DNA of 64,000 bases from Evansella sp. LMS18. GTDB lineage: Bacteria > Bacillota > Bacilli > Bacillales > Salisediminibacteriaceae. Below, in pieces: positions 25,661-35,453 of the stretch (its first letter is position 1; each line of letters starts with the position of its first letter). The position numbers and the translations under genes were made by a program. The notes under the pieces are model-generated. The model was not told where the DNA came from. It was given only the letters and a program-made list of their open reading frames with translations, and did no database searches. The stretch covers positions 2,666,001 through 2,730,000 of the forward strand of contig NZ_CP093301.1 in assembly GCF_024362785.1 (NCBI RefSeq), given 5' to 3'.

Positions 25661-25860
25661 AGTAAAATAACCGGAGATAATCCGGTTATATGCTGAATGG
25701 AGTTCTATTTTGGGGAATATAAGGGGAAGTTTTCCGGTTAGCCAAAGTAAAAACTCGTAATTTCAAATTTTTTGAGTGAATAAGCGGAATTGTTCCGTCT
25801 ATTTCAGCGTTTTTTAATAAAAATTACGAACTAAGCGGAATTCTTCCGTCTAATTATTAA
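25661..25860. repeat. About 200-bp dispersed repeat, copy A
   Basis: This block is similar, in direct orientation and with the same length, to 37861-38060. Shared landmarks are AGTAAAATAA at the start, TATAAGGGGAA, GCGGAAT...TCCGTCTATTT, TTTTTTAATAA and CCGTCTA at the end. Weaker similarity (TTCCC-TTTTGA-GTGCT, ACGGAAAT-ACAGT-GTAT) extends upstream from about 25571. GGAA/TTCC and CGGA/TCCG pairs give several short inverted repeats. The surrounding interval 25298-26001 shows no gene. Confidence 0.75.
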
Positions 25861-25972
25861 TGGTTTGCTTAATCAGAACCTGAAACCGAAATCGAAACTG
25901 ATAAGTGCAAACAAACTTGATCTTCAATGAGGGGACTATGCTGCTGAAATAATTGACGGCTGGTAATTTCAC

Positions 25973-26002
25973 AAAAAAATAAGGCGAGGATTAATCCTCA
26001 CC
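25973..26002 (-). terminator. Terminator of the 26.0-kb hypothetical gene
   Basis: On the minus strand GGTGAGG/CCTCGCC pairs around ATTAAT and is followed by TTATTTTTTT. The 5' arm overlaps the stop codon of the gene ending at 26002. Confidence 0.8.
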
Positions 26003-26310
26003 TAAACCTTCTGTTTTGCTTTGAACTTCCGGTATTTTTCCAGTGTCTTAGATTCATAAGATGGATCTGTCCTGTTAATAAAGGATTCATAATACCTGCC
26101 GTATTGGAGTATTGGTGTTTTTGTGCCGAATGGTTTTCCGAACAGCCTTTCCATATTAAACTCCCATTCATCCAGGTCCCGGTGAGTGATTTCATCCTGT
26201 TTCAGCCGGTGGGAGAGCTCTTCCAGCTGGACTTTTGCCAGGCCGATATTTATAAAATAGACGCCAAAGAGTGCTGCGGCCACAATAATAAAAAGTAAAA
26301 GGTACAGCAA
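26002..26310 (-). CDS. Membrane-anchored small protein, function unknown
   Basis: This 102-residue protein starts at TTG 26310 with AAAGGAGG 8 nt upstream (26326-26319). One N-terminal membrane segment (LLLFIIVAAALFGVYFINIG) is followed by a charged cytoplasmic or external part with VQLEELSHRLKQDE and aromatic GRYYESF. No family was recognised. It is transcribed divergently from the gene at 26495. Confidence 0.7.
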   Translation of the reverse strand: MLYLLLFIIVAAALFGVYFINIGLAKVQLEELSHRLKQDEITHRDLDEWEFNMERLFGKPFGTKTPILQYGRYYESFINRTDPSYESKTLEKYRKFKAKQKV

Positions 26311-26494
26311 TTAACTTTCCTCCTTTGTTTCCTGATTAAAGATCAATTCAGGAGAACTTATATTCATTTTACAATAAATCTCCTTAAGGTGGGCTGAAAA
26401 ATCTATGGTTTTCGAAAGCATTATTTTGTTTAGAGGCATTTCAGGGAGGGTATCCTTTCCTATAAATAACATCCTCCCGGAGGTGCTTATTCAA

Positions 26495-26782
26495 ATGGAA
26501 AGAAAAGTAATTGCTGTACTGGATTCTCTTGATGAGAAAGATGAATATATAAAGAAGCTGCAGGAAATGGATGGCGTCAGTGAAGATGATCTGGAAGTAA
26601 TATCAAAAAAAGACCCTGAATCTGATATGTACCATGCATATTTTAAACGGGGTGATTATGTTCTCACCGTTCAGGCCGACCACGACCTCGCAGAATCCCC
26701 GTCACAAAAACGGGGCGATTCGGAAGACAGTAAAGATGCTATGCTGGAGGAACCGATTAACCAGTCAAGAGGAGAATTTTAA
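26495..26782 (+). CDS. Acidic small protein, YflT-like N-terminal resemblance, function unknown
   Basis: This 95-residue acidic protein starts at ATG 26495, chosen because GGAGGTG lies at 26479-26485; an upstream frame to 26405 lacks a site. RKVIAVLDSLDEKDEYIKKL and a following SEDDLEVISKK resemble the beta-alpha-beta start of general-stress proteins of the YflT/GSP17M type, which also bring a variable acidic tail. The similarity is short and by eye only. A strong terminator follows at 26808. Confidence 0.65.
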   Translation: MERKVIAVLDSLDEKDEYIKKLQEMDGVSEDDLEVISKKDPESDMYHAYFKRGDYVLTVQADHDLAESPSQKRGDSEDSKDAMLEEPINQSRGEF

Positions 26783-26807
26783 ACAACTCACATTAAAAGT
26801 TGTATGC

Positions 26808-26845
26808 AGCCGCTTCGAATATCAATTTCGAGGCGGCTTTTTTTA
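26808..26845 (+). terminator. Terminator after the 26.5-kb gene
   Basis: A 12-bp stem (26808-26819 with 26827-26838, one G-U), 7-nt loop, then seven T. Confidence 0.88.
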
Positions 26846-27029
26846 TGAGAAAAATTTACATTTTCATCCATCCTGCTGAGAACAAATGAAAACAGAAGAA
26901 TTATGGCGATTTGTAACAGAAAAACAAGTTTTCCACACTATAAACTGTTTACTTGTTCGTGATATGATAGACATATACTAAAACGTCATGTGATATTTTA
27001 GTATGCTCGCATATAAGGAGGTAGTTTTA

Positions 27030-28004
27030 GTGAGAGCTCAACGTGAAGAAACGGCGGTTACGCAGCCGCATATTTATAGAATTATAGAAAATGTAGAAAA
27101 AGTCGTTGTAGGAAAGAGGAAGGAAATAGAGTTAAGTTTTATCGCGCTTCTCAGCGGTGGACATGTACTTCTCGAAGATGTCCCTGGTGTTGGGAAAACG
27201 ATGATGGTTCGTGCTATAGCGAAATCACTCGGAGCTGAATTTAAACGAATTCAGTTTACGCCGGATCTTCTCCCATCTGACGTTACAGGAGTGTCTGTTT
27301 TCAACCAGAAAACACTGGACTTCCAGTTCCGCCGGGGACCAATCATGGCCAATATTGTACTTGCCGATGAAATTAACAGAACATCTCCGAAAACGCAGGC
27401 CGCTCTCCTTGAAGCGCTGGAAGAGGGAAGTGTTACAACAGATGGGGAAACAAGGGAGCTGCAGGATCCGTTCTTTGTGATGGCGACACAGAACCCAATA
27501 GAATACGGAGGGACATATCCTCTCCCGGAAGCACAGCTTGACAGGTTTTTGTTTAAATTTAAAATTGGGTATCCGTCAAGGGAAGAAGAGCTTGAGGTTC
27601 TGAACAGGGTGGAGAAACAGCATCCTATTGAAAAACTGGAGGCAGTCCTTTCATTAGATGATCTTACAGATATGCAAAAGCAAGTGCTGAATGTGTATGT
27701 TGATGAAACCGTTAAAAGATATATCATTGATCTGACTACTGCCACAAGAAGGCATCATGCTGTCTATCTCGGGGCCAGCCCCCGGGCTTCTATCGCCCTT
27801 ATGAAGGCTGGCCAGGCCTATGCTTTTATGCAGGGCAGGGATTTTGTGCTTCCTGATGATATCAAATATCTGGCGCCGTATGCCCTTCAGCACAGGATAA
27901 TATTGAATTCTGATGCAAAACTGTCGGATATATCTAATGAACGTGTGATAAGAGAGGTTGTCGATCAGGTGAAAATACCGGTTGGGAGAGAGTCAGGCCG
28001 ATGA
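27030..28004 (+). CDS. MoxR-type AAA+ ATPase
   Basis: The 324-residue ATPase resembles B. subtilis YeaC. GTG at 27030 is the start, with AAGGAGG at 27015-27021. Walker A is EDVPGVGKT, Walker B is VLADEINR and the sensor region is MATQNPIEYGGTYPLPEAQ, all diagnostic of MoxR. It heads a three-gene unit with DUF58 and a transglutaminase-type membrane protein, an arrangement widely conserved and thought to act in envelope or protein-complex maturation. It overlaps DUF58 by 4 bp. Confidence 0.93.
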   Translation: MRAQREETAVTQPHIYRIIENVEKVVVGKRKEIELSFIALLSGGHVLLEDVPGVGKTMMVRAIAKSLGAEFKRIQFTPDLLPSDVTGVSVFNQKTLDFQFRRGPIMANIVLADEINRTSPKTQAALLEALEEGSVTTDGETRELQDPFFVMATQNPIEYGGTYPLPEAQLDRFLFKFKIGYPSREEELEVLNRVEKQHPIEKLEAVLSLDDLTDMQKQVLNVYVDETVKRYIIDLTTATRRHHAVYLGASPRASIALMKAGQAYAFMQGRDFVLPDDIKYLAPYALQHRIILNSDAKLSDISNERVIREVVDQVKIPVGRESGR

Positions 28005-29236
28005 AGCGGAGCTCCCTCCTTCACTTTCTGAAACTAATTTTCAAAATTATTTTTGTGGCCGCAGTGTTTGGAAGTTTATTCAGTTACGCCATGTTCCAGG
28101 GAGGGTTTGTGAGCTGGTTCTTGTTTTACACAACGACTGTCCTGGTAATATTGATGCTCCTCTATGCCGCTGTACCACTTGGAAGTTTCAAAGTTTCAAG
28201 GGAAGTGGAAGACAATGTCATTGCCGGATCTGAACTGACAGTTACTGTAACAATACGCCGGAGACTGCCGTTCCCATTTCTTTATTTGTCTGTCAAAGAC
28301 GAAATTGGAGAAGAACTGGCAAGGATCCTTCCTGGAAATGATACGAGAATAATCTTTTATCCCGGGTTTAAAAGGGAGCTTGTCTATTCCTATACGGTGC
28401 CGGAAATGCAAAGAGGCGAATACTTCTTTTATGGGGTAACCATGGAAACGAGTGATATGTTCGGCATCTTCCACAAAAGAAAATTTAAAGCACTGGAAGA
28501 GCAGCTTCTTGTTTATCCAAACTACCATAATATTGAGAAATGGACAGCTTACGAGAAACACGAAACAGAAACCCATATTTCCTCGATGGACTTTATTGAA
28601 GATATAACTTCTGTTGCAGGGGCACGGGAATATGTTCCGGGGGATAAACTTACGAGTATCGACTGGAAGGTTACTGCCCGGTCTTCCAAGTTGATGACAA
28701 AGGAATTTGAAGAATTCCTTGGCCAGAATTTTCTTGTAATCCTCAATAACAACCTGCCTGATAAAAGCTCAGGCAGCTATACCGCTTATGAAAAAGGGAT
28801 TGAGCTGGTAACCTCCCTTGTCCTCCATGCCAACCGTAAGCAGCTGAAGCTTGGATTATGGACTTTGGGCAGCAGTAATAAAGCCTTTCCTGTTGATACA
28901 GGGACAGCCCACCAGAAACAGATTATTTACCATCTGTCAAAGGTCCAGGGGGATTTCGGAATGGATTTCGCCTCTATTCTGAAAGAGTATGAAAAAAGCA
29001 TTCCATATGGGACGACTTTGTTTATCGTTTCAGCAGAGCTTACGGATAACATGCTGGAAACAATGAGGATGCTTCTCTCAAGAAGGAACCAGGTATATTT
29101 CTGTCTCATTAGCCGCGGTGAAAATGATGAACTGGAACAAAAGAGGTTTACACAGCTGCGGCGCTACGGTGCTGAAGCATATATTCTTTCTGGCGGCAAT
29201 CTCGACGAGGCTATGGACAGAGCAGCCGCCAACTAG
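28001..29236 (+). CDS. DUF58 membrane protein of the MoxR operon
   Basis: The 411-residue protein resembles B. subtilis YeaD. Two N-terminal membrane helices (residues about 13-60) are followed by a beta-rich region and the DUF58 signature REYVPGDKLTSIDWKVTARS near residue 225, then a vWA-like domain. It starts within the end of moxR (ATGA overlap) and ends 10 bp before the transglutaminase gene. It probably works as the partner that the MoxR ATPase remodels; this is inference from the conserved pairing. Confidence 0.9.
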   Translation: MKRSSLLHFLKLIFKIIFVAAVFGSLFSYAMFQGGFVSWFLFYTTTVLVILMLLYAAVPLGSFKVSREVEDNVIAGSELTVTVTIRRRLPFPFLYLSVKDEIGEELARILPGNDTRIIFYPGFKRELVYSYTVPEMQRGEYFFYGVTMETSDMFGIFHKRKFKALEEQLLVYPNYHNIEKWTAYEKHETETHISSMDFIEDITSVAGAREYVPGDKLTSIDWKVTARSSKLMTKEFEEFLGQNFLVILNNNLPDKSSGSYTAYEKGIELVTSLVLHANRKQLKLGLWTLGSSNKAFPVDTGTAHQKQIIYHLSKVQGDFGMDFASILKEYEKSIPYGTTLFIVSAELTDNMLETMRMLLSRRNQVYFCLISRGENDELEQKRFTQLRRYGAEAYILSGGNLDEAMDRAAAN

Positions 29237-29246
29237 AGGTGATTGA

Positions 29247-31520
29247 ATGAAACAAATGAGTGGGGGTAAACAGAACTATTCCGTCACACATTTATTTATA
29301 TATATACTGGCAATGCTGCTTTTGTGGGAGTGGCTGCGGCCAATTCCTACTGTAACAAACACTTCCTTTATATCAGTCTTTGTTATGTTCGCTTTTTTCA
29401 GCGGAGCATTAATTTATTTGCGGATGCCCCTTAAATTAATCATCCCTGTACTTTTTGCGGGGGCAGTATTTGCATTACACTATATCTTTGGCGAAGGGCA
29501 GTTTTTTTCCAGAGATGGAGGATGGGAGACGTTTAAGCTGTTTCTTTCGGAAGCGTCCTATAATATCAGGCTGATTTTCTCATGGGAATTAGCAGCTTTA
29601 ACTGACTTTTTCCGGACGTTTCTCCTTCTGCTCCTGATGGCATTGATTTGTTATTTACTTTACTTCTGGCTTTTCCATACAAAGAAAGTATTTTTCTTTC
29701 TGCTGGCTACGGTTGTATATATTACTGTACTCGATACATTTACTCCTGTGGACGCTTCAATGGCGATTATCAGAATAGTGGTTATTGGCTTTTTCATGCT
29801 TTCACTTCTGCACATGCTGAAAATCCAGGAGGAAGAAAAAGCGATCGGGCGTTCAAGAAAGCCACATTTGTCAACCGCATGGATGTATACACTGATCTTA
29901 ATGATTCTCGTCGCAGCGGCTGCAGGTTATACCGCCCCGAAATATGAACCGCAATGGGCAGATCCGGTTCCATCCTTTAATAAATATGTTCTTGGACAGG
30001 AAGGGACTGCCGGAGGGACTATGAGGCGCGTAGGTTATGGGGAAAATGACGAAAGGCTGGGCGGTGGTTTTGTACAGGATCATGCTACTGTTTTTTACGC
30101 TGAAGCTGCTGAAGGCTCCTACTGGCGAGGAGAATCTAAAAATGAATATACCGGCCATGGCTGGAGATCTGATCCGGAACTGGAAGAACTTCCTCTGGAT
30201 GTCGCGGCTGGCGGCATATCGAACCTTCTTTTTGAAGCCGATGAAGAGGAAGAGCAGCAGACGGTCACTATTGAAATGGAAAACGAAGCTGGGTTCAGCC
30301 ACTTTTTCTATCCAGGACAGATGAACGGCGTTCACATGAACTCAATTAAGCATTCTGTTAATGGAGAACAAGGCAATATTGAAGATTTATCTTTCTTCAG
30401 TGATGGAGACACGGGGAAAATTGCTGTGAGATCAGGCAGCGACTCGGTTAACCTTACCGAATACCTGATCCTGTATGAAGAAGCTAGATTCAATATTAAT
30501 GATCTAATGGAACCGACCGAAGAAGACCCGGATCATATAAGAGACGTGTATCTGCAGTTACCTGACACCCTGCCGGAAAGAGTAACAGAGCTGGCAGAGG
30601 AAATTGTTTCTGAGCATGATAACCGATATGACAAGGTAAAGGCAGTGGAGAGTTATTTCGGTGAAAATGGTTTCCAGTACGAAACATCCGATGTCCCTGT
30701 TCCAGGCGAAGACGAAGACTATGTGGATCAGTTCCTCTTCGAGACTCAGTACGGTTATTGTGACAATTTTTCAACTGCTATGACTGTTTTGCTTCGTGCC
30801 GTGGATATCCCTGCACGCTGGGTAAAAGGCTATACAGAAGGCGAAGAGATTGAAACTCTGGAAAATGGGAGAAAGCGTTATGAGGTGAAAAATTCTAACG
30901 CACATTCCTGGGTAGAGGTTTATTTCCCTGGCACTGGCTGGGTTCCATTTGAGCCGACTCAAGGCTTCTCTAATAACACGGAGTTTTATGAAGAAGAAGA
31001 GGAAAGCAGTACAGAAGAAACAACTGAGACAGAAGAAACGGATTATCCTGAAATGGAAAACCAGGATGACTTTATCCCTCCAATGGAAGATTATGAAGGC
31101 TCCGACTTCGGGGGAGGAGAAAGCTCTTCTTCAGGCATTTCAAATACGGAGTTTTTCACCATGAAGTCCGTTATCATATCTGCTGCTGCTTTATTGCTTG
31201 CTGTGTTCATGTACAGAAAACAAAATCTTCTCGTGAACTTCTACTATACAGCTAAATACCGGTTGTTCGGAAAAGGAGAAACATTTGCTCCCGCGTACGA
31301 ACGACTGTTATGGATCCTGGAAAACGAGGGGCTACCCCGAGCTGAAGGCGAAACACTGAGGGAATATGCTGTCAGGGTAGACAGAGTATTAAATTCTGCA
31401 GCGATGGCTCAGATGACAGCTGCATACGAAAGAGTATACTATGGCGGCAAAGCTAATGAGGCTGATTGGGAAGAGCAAAGAAAGCACTGGGAGGAACTGG
31501 TTAAGTCTTTGAAGTCTTGA
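29247..31520 (+). CDS. Transglutaminase-like membrane protein (TgpA-type)
   Basis: The 757-residue protein resembles B. subtilis YebA. Its N-terminal membrane domain has about six to seven helices (residues 13-230). The extracytoplasmic part contains a transglutaminase core with the catalytic triad in YGYCDNFSTAM (Cys), NAHSWVEVYFPG (His) and PFEPTQGF (Asp is replaced by Glu-Pro-Thr context as in many members). An acidic Glu/Thr-rich linker (about residues 580-625) precedes a final helix and a cytoplasmic DUF4129-like tail. It is the third gene of the moxR unit. The activity may be protease or cross-linking. Confidence 0.9.
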   Translation: MKQMSGGKQNYSVTHLFIYILAMLLLWEWLRPIPTVTNTSFISVFVMFAFFSGALIYLRMPLKLIIPVLFAGAVFALHYIFGEGQFFSRDGGWETFKLFLSEASYNIRLIFSWELAALTDFFRTFLLLLLMALICYLLYFWLFHTKKVFFFLLATVVYITVLDTFTPVDASMAIIRIVVIGFFMLSLLHMLKIQEEEKAIGRSRKPHLSTAWMYTLILMILVAAAAGYTAPKYEPQWADPVPSFNKYVLGQEGTAGGTMRRVGYGENDERLGGGFVQDHATVFYAEAAEGSYWRGESKNEYTGHGWRSDPELEELPLDVAAGGISNLLFEADEEEEQQTVTIEMENEAGFSHFFYPGQMNGVHMNSIKHSVNGEQGNIEDLSFFSDGDTGKIAVRSGSDSVNLTEYLILYEEARFNINDLMEPTEEDPDHIRDVYLQLPDTLPERVTELAEEIVSEHDNRYDKVKAVESYFGENGFQYETSDVPVPGEDEDYVDQFLFETQYGYCDNFSTAMTVLLRAVDIPARWVKGYTEGEEIETLENGRKRYEVKNSNAHSWVEVYFPGTGWVPFEPTQGFSNNTEFYEEEEESSTEETTETEETDYPEMENQDDFIPPMEDYEGSDFGGGESSSSGISNTEFFTMKSVIISAAALLLAVFMYRKQNLLVNFYYTAKYRLFGKGETFAPAYERLLWILENEGLPRAEGETLREYAVRVDRVLNSAAMAQMTAAYERVYYGGKANEADWEEQRKHWEELVKSLKS

Positions 31521-31592
31521 CCAGGTTCTGGCTGACTGTTAAAATTAATCAGTATTTAAAACAGATGTAATGACTAAACTTAATATTGTCTT

Positions 31593-31663
31593 GCCTCATA
31601 TATCCTTAGGAATTGGCCTAAGAGTCTCTACCGGGCTGCCGTAAACGGCCTGACTATGAAGGC
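31593..31663 (+). promoter_or_regulatory. Guanine (purine) riboswitch aptamer upstream of guaA
   Basis: P1 forms between GCCTCATA and TATGAAGGC. P2 (CCTTAGG...CCTAAG) and P3 (CCGGGC...GGCCTG) enclose the conserved GTCTCTACC and CTGACTATG junction strands. The base before TATG is C (GACTATG), the specificity position for guanine rather than adenine. High guanine should favour the following terminator and lower GMP synthase. Confidence 0.93.
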
Positions 31664-31681
31664 GGATTTTTAGTATATATT

Positions 31682-31738
31682 AAACTGGAAATTCTGCCTT
31701 CGTGTACTCTTGCACGGGCTGATTTCCAGTTTTCTTAC
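31682..31738 (+). terminator. Riboswitch-controlled terminator of guaA
   Basis: AAACTGGAAAT (31682-31692) pairs with ATTTCCAGTTT (31722-31732), enclosing an inner GCC-CGTG/CACG-GGC helix. The aptamer P1 3' strand GAAGGC can pair instead with GCCTTC inside this hairpin, which gives the expected antiterminator. Confidence 0.8.
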
Positions 31739-31750
31739 TATAGAAAGAAC

Positions 31751-31994
31751 GAATTTCATATATGTTTTGGATTAAAAAAGACGAACATTACTTTTCGATT
31801 GCAGCGTAAGACGGCGACTCTGGCGGAAAAAGCGCGAGCTGAAAATCCATTTTTGACGGAGTTCAGCCGTCAAAAATTAGTTGAAGCCGTGCCCGCAGAA
31901 TGCGTCCGTCTGAAGCGGAAATCGAACGACAAAATAACATTTTAAGCTAAAGTTCGTTCTAAAGATTTAAATCTCGGATTATGAAATTGATTCA
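31751..31994. repeat. 245-bp dispersed palindromic repeat, copy 2 (inverted)
   Basis: Reverse-complement match of 3139-3384, about 28 kb away. The central TTTTTGACGG/CCGTCAAAAA hairpin is kept (with changes in the loop), as are the GCGTAAGACGGCGACTC and CCGTCTGAAGCGGAAATCG flanks. It lies between the guaA riboswitch and the guaA start, so it must be transcribed in the guaA leader. Confidence 0.85.
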
Positions 31995-32042
31995 GAGAAC
32001 AAGGATATTTAAGAGAAATTTATTTGTAAAGGTGGAAGAACA

Positions 32043-33581
32043 ATGCAGGAAGTGAATGAGAAAATTATTGTACTGGACTTTGGGGGACAGTACAACCAGC
32101 TGATTGCGCGCCGGATACGGGATCTTGGAGTATTCAGTGAACTGCGTTCACACAAAATTACCGCAGAAGAAATCAAGGAAATAAACCCTAAAGGGATCAT
32201 ATTTTCAGGAGGGCCTGGAAGTGTGTACGCTGATGGCGCACCTCGCTGCGATGAGAAAATCTTTGATTTAGGCATACCCGTATTTGGAATATGTTACGGC
32301 ATGCAGCTCATGACGCATCATTTTAAAGGTTCTGTGGAAGCTGCCAACCACCGGGAGTATGGTAAAGCAGTCATTAATATCAACAATAAGAGCAAGCTGT
32401 ATGATGGACTCCCTGAAGAGCAGTCTGTCTGGATGAGCCATGGTGATCTCGTAACAGCACCTCCTGAAGGATTCCAGGTAGATGCTGTTAACATTTCCTG
32501 CCCTGTAGCGGCAATGAGCGATGAAAGCAGAAAGCTGTATGGTGTTCAATTCCACCCGGAAGTAAGGAATTCCGAATTTGGCAATGAAATGCTAAAAAAC
32601 TTCATTTATAATATTTGCGAGTGTGAAGGAAACTGGTCAATGGAGAATTTCATTGATATGGAAGTGGAAAAAGTAAGGGAGCTTGTAGGGGACCGTAAAG
32701 TGCTTTGCGCTCTCAGCGGAGGGGTTGATTCCTCTGTTGTCGCGGCACTGATCCACCAGGCTATCGGAGACCAGCTCACTTGTATGTTCATCGATCACGG
32801 TCTGCTTCGTAAAGGAGAAGCAGAAAGTGTTATGAAAACTTTCTCTGAAGGTTTTGATATGAATGTTATAAAGATTGATGCACAGGATCGCTTCCTTTCA
32901 AAATTAAACGGGGTAAAAGACCCGGAACAGAAACGTAAAATCATCGGTAATGAGTTTATTTATGTTTTCGATGAAGAAGCGCAAGAACTTAAAGACATTG
33001 ACTTCCTTGCACAGGGAACGTTATATACAGATATTATTGAGAGTGGAACTGAGACGGCCCAGACGATTAAATCCCACCATAATGTGGGCGGGCTTCCGGA
33101 AGACATGAGATTTACATTGATTGAACCTTTAAATACTTTGTTTAAAGACGAAGTGCGCGCTGTGGGAACAGAACTGGGGCTGCCGGATGAAATCGTATGG
33201 CGCCAGCCGTTTCCTGGACCGGGGCTTGGTATCCGTGTCCTTGGTGAAATCACAGAAGAAAAGCTCGAAATCGTCCGGGAATCGGATGCGATTTTACGGG
33301 AAGAAATCAAAAAGGCCGGGCTTGACCGGGAAATCTGGCAGTACTTCACAGCCCTTCCGGATATGCGGAGTGTTGGGGTTATGGGAGATGCGAGAACGTA
33401 TGACTACACTGTGGGCGTTCGGGCTGTAACCTCTATTGATGGAATGACTTCTGACTGGGCGCGTATCCCGTATGATGTATTAGAAATTATCTCTACGCGA
33501 ATTGTTAACGAGGTTAAAAATGTAAACCGGGTTGTCTATGATATTACATCAAAGCCACCTTCCACAATCGAGTGGGAATAA
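32043..33581 (+). CDS. guaA: GMP synthase (glutamine-hydrolysing)
   Basis: GuaA converts XMP to GMP with glutamine and ATP. It has 512 residues: an N-terminal class I glutamine amidotransferase with GGPGSVY, the nucleophile segment GICYGMQL and QFHPEV; then the ATP-pyrophosphatase domain with [13 protein letters not shown] near residue 226; then the C-terminal dimerisation domain ending [10 protein letters not shown] guanine riboswitch and a 245-bp repeat occupy the 522-bp leader. A strong terminator follows. Confidence 0.97.
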   Translation: MQEVNEKIIVLDFGGQYNQLIARRIRDLGVFSELRSHKITAEEIKEINPKGIIFSGGPGSVYADGAPRCDEKIFDLGIPVFGICYGMQLMTHHFKGSVEAANHREYGKAVININNKSKLYDGLPEEQSVWMSHGDLVTAPPEGFQVDAVNISCPVAAMSDESRKLYGVQFHPEVRNSEFGNEMLKNFIYNICECEGNWSMENFIDMEVEKVRELVGDRKVLCALSGGVDSSVVAALIHQAIGDQLTCMFIDHGLLRKGEAESVMKTFSEGFDMNVIKIDAQDRFLSKLNGVKDPEQKRKIIGNEFIYVFDEEAQELKDIDFLAQGTLYTDIIESGTETAQTIKSHHNVGGLPEDMRFTLIEPLNTLFKDEVRAVGTELGLPDEIVWRQPFPGPGLGIRVLGEITEEKLEIVRESDAILREEIKKAGLDREIWQYFTALPDMRSVGVMGDARTYDYTVGVRAVTSIDGMTSDWARIPYDVLEIISTRIVNEVKNVNRVVYDITSKPPSTIEWE

Positions 33582-33626
33582 CGGGAAAAACTTTATTTTT
33601 TAGGCAGAATAAAGAATAAGATAAGC

Positions 33627-33675
33627 AAAAGACGAATGTTGAGTCGACAAATTAACTCAACATTCGTCTTTTTGT
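33627..33675 (+). terminator. Terminator after guaA
   Basis: A perfect 18-bp stem (33627-33644 with 33655-33672), 10-nt loop, T-rich 3' arm. Confidence 0.92.
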
Positions 33676-33676
33676 A

Positions 33677-33705
33677 TTGACAAGCTTATTGGTCGCTGAT
33701 AAACT
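33677..33705 (+). promoter_or_regulatory. Candidate sigma-A promoter of pbuG
   Basis: TTGACA (33677-33682) and TAAACT (33700-33705) are 17 bp apart and lie 30 bp before the riboswitch aptamer. A CTGAACAAT sequence that resembles half a PurBox overlaps the -10 region. Confidence 0.45.
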
Positions 33706-33734
33706 GAACAATGTAAAGAAAATAAGTGCTGATT

Positions 33735-33803
33735 GTTCGTATAATATCGGGAATAGGGCCCGTAAGTTTCTACCAAGCTACCGTAAATGGCTTGACTACG
33801 AAC
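33735..33803 (+). promoter_or_regulatory. Guanine riboswitch aptamer upstream of pbuG
   Basis: P1 is GTTCGTA/TACGAAC. The junction strands TATAATATCGGG, GTTTCTACC and CTTGACTACG are all present; the C in GACTACG predicts guanine. A hairpin AAGCTTCAGATCC/GGATCTGGAGCTT (33871-33883 with 33891-33903) follows and may belong to the expression platform, though its T-tract is interrupted. The remainder to 34082 shows no gene. Confidence 0.92.
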
Positions 33804-34082
33804 GGTGAGAATAATTACAGATTAGGGAGCCAGCCCTTCTTATCTCATCGTTTGAGCATGCATTTACCGGAAGCTTCAGATCCTATATGTGGATCTGGAG
33901 CTTAAACTATTTTTAAAGCTCTCTTTATGTCTTGAAACTTATGAAACATGCCCCTCCTGTCAAACCAGAAAACTGGATTGTGCGTCGTGCTCCCCACAGA
34001 GAGGAGCCAGCCTTATGATTTTTAAATAAATTCAGTATGGTTACTCGTTAAAGATATTTTTTATAATAAGGAGAGTTGAAAA

Positions 34083-35396
34083 ATGGAACGATACTTTCGT
34101 TTTCAGGAGTTAGGTACGAATTATAAAAAAGAAACATTGGGAGGACTAACAACTTTCCTCGCAATGGCGTATATTCTATTTGTTAACCCACTTATATTAA
34201 GCGGGGCAGGGATGGACGAAGGAGCTGTGTATGTTGCTACCGCCCTTGCCGCAGCATTGGGTACGATAATCATGGGGGTAGTTGCCCGTTATCCAATCGC
34301 TCTTGCTCCAGGGATGGGGCTGAACGCGTTCTTTACCTATTCAGTAGTTTTAGGAATGGGGATTCCGTGGGAAACAGCTTTGTTAGGTGTATTCTTATCT
34401 GGTATTGTTTTTATCATTATTACTCTTGTTGGAATTCGTGAAGTAATTATTAATGCAATCCCTGCAGAACTTAAGTATGCAGCAGCAGCTGGTATTGGTT
34501 TGTTCATTGCCTTTATCGGGCTTCAGGGAGCTGGAATTGTAGTAGTATCTGAAGCTACGCTTGTCCAGATCGGCGATTTAGGACATGGGCCAACACTGCT
34601 GGCAATATTCGGTGTAGTAATAACTGTTATTTTCATGACCCTCGGCTTACGAGGCGGGATTTTTTACGGAATGATCGTTACTGCATTAGTGGGAGTTATT
34701 TTCCAGGTTGTTCCGACACCAAATCAGATTGTCGGTTCGATTCCAAGCCTGGCGCCTACATTCGGTGCGGCATTTGCACCATTTGGGGAAATGGCTCTTT
34801 CAGAAATCTTTACATTCAATTTATTAATCGTCATTTTAACTTTCCTTTTCGTAGACTTCTTTGATACTGCAGGAACTCTTTACGCGGTAGCTAACCAGGC
34901 AGGTTTTGTTAAAGATAACAAGCTTCCAAGAGCGCAGCGGGCTTTGCTCGCAGATTCATCCGCTACGTCCATCGGGGCTATCCTGGGAACTTCAACAACG
35001 ACTGCCTATATTGAGTCTTCCTCAGGAATCGCAGCAGGTGCAAGAACTGGATTCGCTTCCATCGTTACAGGGGCATTGTTCCTGGTTGCTTTGCTCTTCT
35101 CGCCGTTACTGGTGGTCATTACAGAGGAGGTAACAGCCCCTGCTCTTATCATTGTAGGTATACTCATGGCGTCTTCTTTATCACAGATTGACTGGAAACG
35201 ATTTGAGATTGCTGTTCCAGCCTTCCTGACGGTAATATTAATGCCGCTCACATACAGTATCGCTACAGGTATCGCTTTAGGCTTTATCATGTACCCGATA
35301 ACAATGATCTGTAAAGGAAAGGGGAAAGAAGTACATCCAATTATGTATGGTATGTTCTTCGTCTTTATCCTCTACTTCGTCTTTTTAGGGGAATAA
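34083..35396 (+). CDS. pbuG: Hypoxanthine/guanine permease, NCS2 (AzgA-like) family
   Basis: This 437-residue carrier has about twelve to thirteen membrane segments. GLTTFLAMAYILFVNP at the N-terminus, APGMGLNAFFTYSVV, FVDFFDTAGTLYAVANQAGF and TSTTTAYIESSSGIAAGART are hallmarks of the AzgA/PbuG branch of purine permeases. It imports hypoxanthine and guanine with protons. Its own guanine riboswitch and its place after guaA match B. subtilis pbuG. Confidence 0.95.
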   Translation: MERYFRFQELGTNYKKETLGGLTTFLAMAYILFVNPLILSGAGMDEGAVYVATALAAALGTIIMGVVARYPIALAPGMGLNAFFTYSVVLGMGIPWETALLGVFLSGIVFIIITLVGIREVIINAIPAELKYAAAAGIGLFIAFIGLQGAGIVVVSEATLVQIGDLGHGPTLLAIFGVVITVIFMTLGLRGGIFYGMIVTALVGVIFQVVPTPNQIVGSIPSLAPTFGAAFAPFGEMALSEIFTFNLLIVILTFLFVDFFDTAGTLYAVANQAGFVKDNKLPRAQRALLADSSATSIGAILGTSTTTAYIESSSGIAAGARTGFASIVTGALFLVALLFSPLLVVITEEVTAPALIIVGILMASSLSQIDWKRFEIAVPAFLTVILMPLTYSIATGIALGFIMYPITMICKGKGKEVHPIMYGMFFVFILYFVFLGE

Positions 35397-35414
35397 TATT
35401 TATAAAAGGAAACT

Positions 35415-35453
35415 GGTCCCTGAAAATGAATTCGGGGGCCTTCTTTTATTTTT
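35415..35453 (+). terminator. Terminator after pbuG
   Basis: GGTCCCTGAA and TTCGGGGGCC pair (two G-U) around AATGAA, followed by a T-rich stretch. Confidence 0.75.
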
